Below the pieces are notes generated by a model. That model ran no database searches, was not told the DNA's origin, and saw only the letters and a program-made list of their open reading frames with translations. DNA of 64,000 bases from Pseudomonadales bacterium (GTDB lineage Bacteria; Pseudomonadota; Gammaproteobacteria; Pseudomonadales; Azotimanducaceae). The stretch lies in contig JACKNX010000002.1 of NCBI GenBank assembly GCA_024234635.1, positions 434,001 through 498,000 on the forward strand, given 5' to 3'. Shown here one piece after another: positions 52,822-59,570 of this stretch. Both the position numbers and the translations under genes were made by a program. Positions within the stretch are counted from its first letter, which is position 1. The number at the start of each line of letters is the position of its first letter.

Positions 52822-52841
52822 CGCGCGAGTATACTCGCGCG
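52822..52841. promoter_or_regulatory. 20-bp perfect palindrome acting as candidate bidirectional promoter
   Basis: CGCGCGAGTATACTCGCGCG fills the space between the divergent start codons (52818 and 52842). Its centre gives a TATACT -10 hexamer on both strands (52830-52835 plus; 52833-52828 minus). Transcription would begin about at the start codon of each gene, implying leaderless or nearly leaderless messages. It may also bind a dimeric repressor. Confidence 0.6.
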
Positions 52842-53303
52842 GTGAAACACCTGCTGATCGTCTACCACTCCAAGACCGGCGCCACCGAGCGACTCGCGCA
52901 AGCCGTTGAACAGGGTGCCCGCCACCCGGATGCGGGTGATGTGGACGTGCGCCTTCGACGTGCCTCGGACGCGGGCCCCGATGATCTCCTGTGGGCTCAC
53001 GCGGTGTTGCTCGGCACCCCCGAGAATTTCGGCTACATGTCAGGCGCCCTGAAAGATTTCTTCGATCGCACTTTCTACGAGGTCGAAGGGCGCCTCAGCC
53101 CCCTGCCCTGCGCTCTGTTCATCGCCGCCGGCAACGACGGCACCGGCGCCGTGCGCGCCATTCGCCGCATCATCGGTGGCTATCCGCTGCGCGAGGTACA
53201 GGAACCACTGATCGTTCGCGGCGCGGCGACGTCGGCTCAGCTCGCCGCAGCCCACGATCTGGGACTGGCGCTTGCAGCGGGACTGGAAGCCGGTATCTAC
53301 TGA
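52842..53303 (+). CDS. Flavodoxin-like NAD(P)H/FMN reductase family protein
   Basis: A 153-residue flavodoxin-fold protein. The first strand and phosphate loop are KHLLIVYHSKTGATERLAQ, followed by LLGTPENFGYMSGALKDFFDRTFYEVEG, which contacts the flavin. GTG start with no room for a Shine-Dalgarno because the palindrome abuts it. Such proteins serve as quinone or flavin reductases. It is divergent from threonine ammonia-lyase; the two share a promoter region of 23 bp. Confidence 0.87.
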   Translation: MKHLLIVYHSKTGATERLAQAVEQGARHPDAGDVDVRLRRASDAGPDDLLWAHAVLLGTPENFGYMSGALKDFFDRTFYEVEGRLSPLPCALFIAAGNDGTGAVRAIRRIIGGYPLREVQEPLIVRGAATSAQLAAAHDLGLALAAGLEAGIY

Positions 53304-53373
53304 CGCCTGGAACCATTGACCGGAGGTCGGGGTCCGCGCCAGCCCGGCGACCGGACCACACGGACACGCATCC

Positions 53374-54828
53374 ATGCATTCGCCCCCACTCAGCACCAGC
53401 CAGAAACTGTCCTTCGGCGTTGGCCAGATCGCCGAGGGCATCAAGTCCAGCGCTTTCGGCACCTTCGTGCTCTTCTACTACAACCAGGTGCTCGGGCTTG
53501 CCGCCGACATGGCAGGGCTGGCAATCGCCCTGGCGTTGATCTTCGATGCGGTCACCGATCCCATCGCCGGCAGCGTTTCGGATCGGTGGCACGGTCGTCT
53601 CGGCAGGCGTCACCCGTTCATCTACGCGTCTGCCCTGCCGCTTGGCCTGGCCTTCTACCTGCTGTTTGCGCCGCTCATCAGCGTGGCGGATCAGGGTCAG
53701 ATGGCCATGTTCCTGTGGATGCTGAGTTTCACGGTGCTCACCCGGGGAGCCATGACCCTGTACTACGTGCCGCACATGGCCCTGGGCGCGGAACTCTCCA
53801 CCGACTACGACGAGCGTACGGTGCTGGTGGCACTGCGGCATTTCTTCGGCGCCACCGGGTTCATCCTGGTCTACGTGATCGGCTTTGTTTTCTTCTTTGC
53901 CCCCAGCGAGGCGCACCCGAACGGGCAGACCAATCCGGAAGCCTATCCGCCGTTCGCGGCGCTGATGGCCACACTGATGGCGGCCGCCGTATTCATCACC
54001 GCGCACGGCACGCGCAAACGCATCCCGTACCTGCCCGCGGCGACGCCGAATGCCTCGCGGGTTACGGCCGCAGACGTGGTGCGCGAAGCGCTGGACGCCA
54101 TGAAGAGCCCCTCGTTCCGCTGGATGATGGTGGGCTTCATCATCATCATCGTGGCGTTCGGCGTGGCCGGCGCCACCAGCCTGTACATGGCGACATTTTT
54201 CTGGCAACTCAATCAGTTTCAGATCCTTATGGTGCTCCTCTCGGGCCCTCTCGGCAGCATGGTCGGATACGCCTTCTCCGGTCGTTTCTTCGCCTGGCTG
54301 GACAAGCGGGACGCAATGATCTGGGGCGGCTTTGCATGGATGATGATCCACGCCTCGCCGGTACTGCTTTATCTGGCCGGACTCACGCCGCCTCCGGGCA
54401 CATGGGCTTGCGCCTTGTTTCTCACCGCCATCACCATCCTCGCCGGCGCCACCATCGGCCAGCTCATCGTGGGCTCCGGCACCACCATGGCGGATATTGC
54501 CGATGAACACGAACTGCGCACCGGCCGCCGCCAGGAGGGCGTGTTTTTCGGCGCATCGGCCTTCGCAGGCAAGTGTTCCGGCGCGCTCGGCAGCTACCTC
54601 GCCGGACTGGTGCTTGCCGCCATCAACTGGCCCGTGGGCCAGGCGGTACGCACGGCAGCTGACATTCCGCATGACACCCTTGTCACGCTGGCCATCATCG
54701 CCCATCCGGTTTCGGTGATACTGGCCATCCCCGGATTGCTGTGTCTGCGTGGCTATTCGCTCAATCGTGAAAAGCTGAGCGCGATTCAGGCTGCCCTGCG
54801 GCCGGCAACGGACAGCGCCACGGCATGA
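53374..54828 (+). CDS. GPH-family (MelB-like) MFS transporter
   Basis: A 484-residue, 12-TM transporter of the glycoside-pentoside-hexuronide:cation symporter group. TM2 carries DAVTDPIAGSVSDR (the D-x-x-x-D-P pattern involved in cation binding), followed by RLGRRHPFIYAS. GPH-type proteins in catabolic gene sets often import glycosides or organic anions. The stop overlaps the FemAB/GNAT start by four bases (ATGA at 54825-54828), coupling both. Confidence 0.9.
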   Translation: MHSPPLSTSQKLSFGVGQIAEGIKSSAFGTFVLFYYNQVLGLAADMAGLAIALALIFDAVTDPIAGSVSDRWHGRLGRRHPFIYASALPLGLAFYLLFAPLISVADQGQMAMFLWMLSFTVLTRGAMTLYYVPHMALGAELSTDYDERTVLVALRHFFGATGFILVYVIGFVFFFAPSEAHPNGQTNPEAYPPFAALMATLMAAAVFITAHGTRKRIPYLPAATPNASRVTAADVVREALDAMKSPSFRWMMVGFIIIIVAFGVAGATSLYMATFFWQLNQFQILMVLLSGPLGSMVGYAFSGRFFAWLDKRDAMIWGGFAWMMIHASPVLLYLAGLTPPPGTWACALFLTAITILAGATIGQLIVGSGTTMADIADEHELRTGRRQEGVFFGASAFAGKCSGALGSYLAGLVLAAINWPVGQAVRTAADIPHDTLVTLAIIAHPVSVILAIPGLLCLRGYSLNREKLSAIQAALRPATDSATA

Positions 54829-55982
54829 CCGAACTGCGGGTGAAGATGGTGGAGTCCATCGCCGACATCGATGCGACAACATGGAACACGTGTGCCACAT
54901 CGGACGGTCGCTTCAATCCGTTTCTGTCGCACACGTTTCTGCAGGCGCTGGAAACCAGCGGCAGTGTCGGCGGCCGCACCGGCTGGCGTCCGTTACATCT
55001 GCTCGTGGAAGACGACGCGGGTCTGGTCGGCGTGGTGCCGATGTACGTAAAAGGCAACTCCCAGGGCGAATATGTATTCGACCACGGCTGGGCGGATGCC
55101 TGGGAGCGCGCTGGCGGACGCTACTATCCCAAGTTGCAGGCGGCGGTCCCGTTTACTCCTGCGACAGGCCGGCGGGTCTTACCCGTGCGCGATGAGCCCG
55201 ATCTGGAAACGGCACTGTTCTCGGCCTGTCAGCGTGTCGCCGAGGAGACCGGTGTCTCGTCCCTGCACATGACCTTCCTCACCGAAGCTCAGTGGCAGCA
55301 TGCAGGCTCACTGGGCTGGCTGCAGCGCATTGACCAGCAGTTTCACTGGCACAACCGGGACTATGCTTCCTTCGAAGAGTTCCTGGGGCAGCTGACATCA
55401 AAGCGTCGTAAGGACCTGCGCCGCGAGCGGCGTGACGCGCTCGCCGACGGCATTGAGGTGGAATGGGTAACCGGCAGCGATCTCACCGAAGCCCACTGGG
55501 ATGCCTTTTTCACGTTCTACATGGACACGGGTTCCCGCAAATGGGGTCGACCCTATCTGACACGGCAGTTCTTCAGTGAGATCAACCGCGCCTTCGCCGA
55601 GCACACGTTACTGATTCTCTGTCGGCGTCGGGGCAACTACATTGCCGGCGCCCTCAACTTCATCGGCGACGACACACTGTACGGTCGCAACTGGGGTTGC
55701 ACCGAGTACCATCCCTTTCTGCACTTCGAAACCTGCTACTACCAGGCCATCGATTTTGCGATCAGCCGCGGCCTCCGGCACGTGGAGGCAGGGGCACAGG
55801 GACAACACAAGATTGCGCGTGGCTACGAAGCCACGCCAACCTACAGTGCGCACTGGATTGCCGATGCCAGCTTCCGCGATGCGGTGGCGCGTTTCCTGAA
55901 AGAAGAGACCAGTTACGTGCGCCAGGATATCCGTTGGGTTGAAAGCCATTCACCGTTCAAGGCAACGGATCCGGAGCAGTAA
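54825..55982 (+). CDS. FemAB-like/GNAT-family N-acyltransferase
   Basis: A 385-residue protein of the FemAB-like (DUF482) GNAT type. NPFLSHTFLQALETSGSVG near the N-terminus, DRRYF-like YASFEEFLGQLTSKRRKDLRRERRDALADGIEVEW, and GLRHVEAGAQGQHKIARGYEATPTYSAHW near the end are typical. The related FemABX enzymes add amino acids to peptidoglycan precursors, but the substrate of this group is unknown. Translationally coupled to the GPH transporter, so it may modify what that transporter moves. Confidence 0.87.
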   Translation: MTELRVKMVESIADIDATTWNTCATSDGRFNPFLSHTFLQALETSGSVGGRTGWRPLHLLVEDDAGLVGVVPMYVKGNSQGEYVFDHGWADAWERAGGRYYPKLQAAVPFTPATGRRVLPVRDEPDLETALFSACQRVAEETGVSSLHMTFLTEAQWQHAGSLGWLQRIDQQFHWHNRDYASFEEFLGQLTSKRRKDLRRERRDALADGIEVEWVTGSDLTEAHWDAFFTFYMDTGSRKWGRPYLTRQFFSEINRAFAEHTLLILCRRRGNYIAGALNFIGDDTLYGRNWGCTEYHPFLHFETCYYQAIDFAISRGLRHVEAGAQGQHKIARGYEATPTYSAHWIADASFRDAVARFLKEETSYVRQDIRWVESHSPFKATDPEQ

Positions 55983-56018
55983 CCGCGATGCCATGGCAGG
56001 CAGCCGTCTGCGCAGCGG

Positions 56019-56414
56019 TCAACCGCCTGAACGTGTGGATGTCGCCGCTTCGCGGTCACGTGACTCGCCGCTGGCCCAAAGACGGCGCACCGCCGCAATC
56101 TGCTCGCTGGTTGACTCATCCGCCCGCCGCCCTTCCAGAAATGCCAGGCCCTCGACAATCCACTGGGCAATCTCCGGCTGCGTAAGCCGGTAATAATGCG
56201 TGCGGCCATCCCGGCGCTCTTCGACGATGGAATGCGCGCGCAGCAATGCAAGATGTTGCGATACCCGCGGGCCGGCGACGCCAAGCAGTTTTGCCAGCGA
56301 ATTCACGTCCCGCTCCCCGCCACGCAGTTCTTCAATGAGCCGGATGCGGTCCGGGTGTGCAATGACTTTGAAAATGTCAGCGAGATTTTTGGCGACAATG
56401 TGTCGGCTCGGCAT
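56019..56414 (-). CDS. ArsR-type winged-helix transcriptional regulator
   Basis: A 131-residue ArsR/SmtB-fold regulator. The helix-turn-helix and wing are VNSLAKLLGVAGPRVSQHLALLRAHSIVEERRDGRTHYYRL. The metal-binding cysteine motif (CxC) of ArsR is absent, so it senses something else or acts by redox or protein contact. ATG 56414 preferred over a longer open frame. It follows the SulP gene by 70 bp on the same strand and is probably the regulator of the carbonic anhydrase-SulP operon. Confidence 0.9.
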   Translation of the reverse strand: MPSRHIVAKNLADIFKVIAHPDRIRLIEELRGGERDVNSLAKLLGVAGPRVSQHLALLRAHSIVEERRDGRTHYYRLTQPEIAQWIVEGLAFLEGRRADESTSEQIAAVRRLWASGESRDREAATSTRSGG

Positions 56415-56484
56415 GATCAGGACTCCCCAAAATCGTCTGGTCCACCGGGCAGGCAACGCATTGCTGCGCGCCTGCCCATGTGGT

Positions 56485-58152
56485 TCACACTGCTTGCGTA
56501 CTCGGCCGCAAGACCGTTGGCGGGGTACCGTCCTGCATGCCTTCCAGATACAGCGCCGAGGCTTTCAGCGCGTCGAGTCGCGTTGCGAAACTCGTATCTT
56601 CCGGCAGACAGTGGATCGAGTTCAAACCCGACAGCACTTTGCGTACCGGCTCCGACATTCCGGCCACGAAGACCCGCTTTCCCGCCTGACGCGCATCGCA
56701 CACGATCGTCTCCACCGCCCGGCTTGCAGACACGTCCACGAACGGGATGCGGGAGAAATCGAGAACGATGGCATGGGTTCTGTCCCTGGAGCGCTCACGG
56801 ACCTGGTGACCGAGATCCGCCGCGGCGCCGAAACTCATCGGCCCATCAAACTGGAACAGCGTGATTCGCCCCTTGCTGTCGGCAATGATGGCGGCTTCCT
56901 CGGCTGACAGCAGCACGGTGTCGGAATCGCCGCCGATATTGCGCAGCTGTTCGTCCGCCAGGCGTTTGACGAACGCCAGTGCCGCCAGCACCACACCCGC
57001 GGCAACCGCCGTGATGAGGTCCACGAACACGGTCAGACTGAGTACCAGCGCCATCAGCGCAAGATCCCAGCGTGGTCCTTTGTGGGCGCGACGCAGATAG
57101 GAGAAGTCGATGATGTCGTAGCCGACCTTGATGAGGATACCGGCCAGCACCGCGTGGGGGATATTGGCAGCCAACGGCGCCAGACTGACCACCACGGCAA
57201 CCAGGATAAGGGCATGGATCATGCCCGAAATGCGCGTGCGGCCGCCGGTGCGGATGTTGACCACCGTACGCATGGTCGCCCCGGCGCCGGGAATGGCGCC
57301 AAACAGACCGGCGAACGTATTGCCCACGCCCTGCCCGATGAGTTCCTTGTTGGAGTCATGCCGGGTCTGCGTCATGTTGTCCGCCACCAGCGAGGTGAGC
57401 AGGCTGTCGATGGCGCCGAGCACCGCCAGGATCAGGGCGGCTTCGCCGACCAACAGGAACGTGCTGCTGGAAAACTCGGGCAGGATGAACGACGGCAGAC
57501 CCGTGGGGATATCGCCGAGAATTGGAATACCGGGCAGCGCAAGTGCCACCAGCGTACCGGTGATGAGCGCCGCCAGCGGTCCAGGCAGGAAGCGCCCCCA
57601 GGATGCCGGCCAGAGGAAGATGATGCCCAGCGACAGCGCACCGACCAGGAGCGCGGACCAGTTCGGGTCGAGCACCGCGCCAGGGATGGCCGTGAGCGCG
57701 GGAATCGTGCCGCCATCCGCCGGTTCGTGACCAAACAGGCGCGCTACCTGCAGTGCGATGATGATGCAGCCGATGCCGCTCATGAAGCCGGATATCACGG
57801 GATACGGTACCAGCCGTATGTAGTCGCCGAAACGCAGCACACCGAACAGGATCTGCAGGAGTCCCGCCAGCACAACGGCGCCGAATACGAGCGCCGGTTC
57901 GCCGGACAGGGAAGCGAAGACACCTGCGAACACGACAATCATCGGTCCGGTGGGGCCCGATACCTGGGCACCGGTGCCGCCCAGAAAGGCGGCAAAGAAG
58001 CCCACGAAGATTGCTCCCCACAGGCCGGCGATGGGACCGGCGCCGGAAGCTTCGCCAAAGGCAAGCGCCAGCGGCAGCGCCACGACACCCGCGGTCAGAC
58101 CGCCGAAGATGTCGCCACGCATGTTGGAAAGGTCGAAACGGAATAGGTTCAT
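56485..58152 (-). CDS. SulP-family anion transporter with STAS domain, likely bicarbonate
   Basis: A 555-residue SLC26/SulP transporter. About 10-14 TM segments (residues 8-410) contain GGLTAGVVALPLALAFG and SGPTGPMIVV, followed by a C-terminal STAS domain (about 430-540; ITLFQFDGPMSFGAA, IVLDFSRIPFVDVSA). The carbonic anhydrase gene ends 17 bp upstream in the same operon, which makes a BicA-like sodium/bicarbonate symporter more likely than a sulfate transporter. GGAGAGG precedes the ATG. Confidence 0.92.
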   Translation of the reverse strand: MNLFRFDLSNMRGDIFGGLTAGVVALPLALAFGEASGAGPIAGLWGAIFVGFFAAFLGGTGAQVSGPTGPMIVVFAGVFASLSGEPALVFGAVVLAGLLQILFGVLRFGDYIRLVPYPVISGFMSGIGCIIIALQVARLFGHEPADGGTIPALTAIPGAVLDPNWSALLVGALSLGIIFLWPASWGRFLPGPLAALITGTLVALALPGIPILGDIPTGLPSFILPEFSSSTFLLVGEAALILAVLGAIDSLLTSLVADNMTQTRHDSNKELIGQGVGNTFAGLFGAIPGAGATMRTVVNIRTGGRTRISGMIHALILVAVVVSLAPLAANIPHAVLAGILIKVGYDIIDFSYLRRAHKGPRWDLALMALVLSLTVFVDLITAVAAGVVLAALAFVKRLADEQLRNIGGDSDTVLLSAEEAAIIADSKGRITLFQFDGPMSFGAAADLGHQVRERSRDRTHAIVLDFSRIPFVDVSASRAVETIVCDARQAGKRVFVAGMSEPVRKVLSGLNSIHCLPEDTSFATRLDALKASALYLEGMQDGTPPTVLRPSTQAV

Positions 58153-58169
58153 GGTGGTTCCTCTCCGGC

Positions 58170-58838
58170 TCAGGCGGCACACGACCGATGGTCGAGGAGC
58201 CGGGCGATCTCGGCGGCATACCGATCACGCACCGGGAGGAACTGGTCCCCCTCCTGGGCAAGCGCCGCCACTTCCCCTGACTTGATGTCATACACCCAGC
58301 CATGCAACGTGAGATTGCCCGTGGCAAGCGCCAGCGCAACGGATGGATGGGTGCGCAGGTGCTGCAACTGCAGCTTCACGTTCTCCTTCAGCAGCAGCCA
58401 CATGCGCTGCGCGTCGTCCAGATCCTTGCCAAGTTCGTTAGCAATACTGACCGCTGCACGCGCGTGGCCGAGCCACTCGCTGACGTGTTCGAGACTGGCC
58501 ACTGACTCCGGGTTCATGGCGCCTTTCATGGCGCCGCACTCCGTATGACCGCACACCACGATGTGCGGAACCTTCAGTACCGACACTGCAAATTCGATGG
58601 AGGCCGTGATACCGCCGGTCTGCTTGGAGTGAGGGGGGACGATATTGCCGGCGTTACGGCATACGAAAAGCTCGCCGGGTTCCGTCTGCGTAATCATCGC
58701 CGTTTCGATACGGGAGTCCGAACAGGTGATGAACAGCGCCTCGGGCGCCTGGCCAAGCGCAAGTTTCTCGAACAGCGGACGCTTCTCCGGGAACACGGTT
58801 TCCTGGAAACGGACAACACCACTCGCAAAGTGAGGCAT
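58170..58838 (-). CDS. Beta-class carbonic anhydrase
   Basis: A 222-residue zinc enzyme interconverting CO2 and bicarbonate. Ligands are C39 (ITCSDSR), H98 and C101 (VVCGHTECGAMKG) with the D41-R43 dyad that opens the active site. Length is that of Escherichia coli Can/CynT. AGGAG lies seven bases before ATG 58838; a longer frame is rejected. First gene of the operon carbonic anhydrase-SulP-ArsR. Confidence 0.95.
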   Translation of the reverse strand: MPHFASGVVRFQETVFPEKRPLFEKLALGQAPEALFITCSDSRIETAMITQTEPGELFVCRNAGNIVPPHSKQTGGITASIEFAVSVLKVPHIVVCGHTECGAMKGAMNPESVASLEHVSEWLGHARAAVSIANELGKDLDDAQRMWLLLKENVKLQLQHLRTHPSVALALATGNLTLHGWVYDIKSGEVAALAQEGDQFLPVRDRYAAEIARLLDHRSCAA

Positions 58839-58969
58839 GAGGATCTCCTGTTTTTGATCATTTCGCTGCGCAAGTATATATCTGCATATCTTTGAATGTA
58901 TATACCTAGAGTTTTTTTGTGTGAAACAGGTTGTACTACTCAGCCGCAGTTGAAATGGCAAACTGCCGG

Positions 58970-59136
58970 ACCAGCCAGGGATGACTGGCCACCCGATGCA
59001 GCGAAAGCGCTGATTGGGGTACAAGGCGACGAAGCCGAGAACAGCCGAAAAGTTCCAGGAGGGACAATTTCAGCCTCCTCTCATGGAACTTCAGTTCCAT
59101 GCGCGACAGCGCTGGCAATCGCAACGTGGCCAGCTG
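58970..59136. repeat. Dispersed palindromic repeat, rearranged copy R3 (A then inverted B)
   Basis: Block A (58970-59075: CCAGCC...CTGGCC to GTTCCAGGAGGGACAATTTCAGC) is in the orientation of R1. Block B (59082-59136: CATGGAACTTCAGTTCCATG to GTGGCCAGCTG) is in the opposite orientation. Hairpin H is missing. It lies in the 732-bp gap between the carbonic anhydrase start and the CoA-transferase stop. Confidence 0.8.
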
Positions 59137-59320
59137 TCAGAGCGCGGTTGGCAGGGTGCGTGCGCGCCGTCGCCTGGCGACGCGGAACGCCGGTGAAGTC
59201 CTTTGCGTCATTGCACCTGCAGGCCACCGGAACGGGAAAGGGAACGGGAACGGGCCAATGAGCCGTGTCCGTCATTCCGACGCGCCCGGCGGCACCGCGC
59301 GGACTTTGTCCCTGCTCTTC

Positions 59321-59548
59321 GCCCTGCGGAGAGCTCCTTGCGGCACGCCACCCCGCTCGATCGGCGTCCCCGATACCGCAGCGCCTTCCCTCTCGCACAT
59401 TGCGGCACGCCGCAATGTGCTGCCGTCACCATTCGCCCTGCGGAGAGCTCCTTGCGGCACGCCACCCCGCTCGATCGGCGTCCCCGATACCGCAGCGCCT
59501 TCCCTCTCGCACATTGCGGCACGCCGCAATGTGCTGCCGTCACCATTC
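59321..59548. repeat. Perfect tandem duplication of a 114-bp unit
   Basis: Copies at 59321-59434 and 59435-59548 appear identical base for base; a third copy is cut after 9 bases (59549-59557). Each unit contains a 26-nt hairpin with an 11-bp stem (GCACATTGCGG-CACG-CCGCAATGTGC at 59395-59420 and 59509-59534). The unit length is a multiple of three, so frames through it stay open and give false 38-residue protein repeats. Confidence 0.9.
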
Positions 59549-59567
59549 GCCCTGCGGGCGAATGGTG
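59541..59567 (-). terminator. 12-bp stem hairpin behind the CoA-transferase gene
   Basis: CACCATTCGCCC-TGC-GGGCGAATGGTG is a perfect 12-bp stem with 3-base loop, three bases after the stop of the minus-strand CoA-transferase. It is made partly from the end of the 114-bp repeat. Confidence 0.6.
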
Positions 59568-59570
59568 GAA

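Noticed and set aside
59321..59557. CRISPR array
   Set aside because: The repeats are directly adjacent 114-bp units with no spacers, and no cas genes are present.
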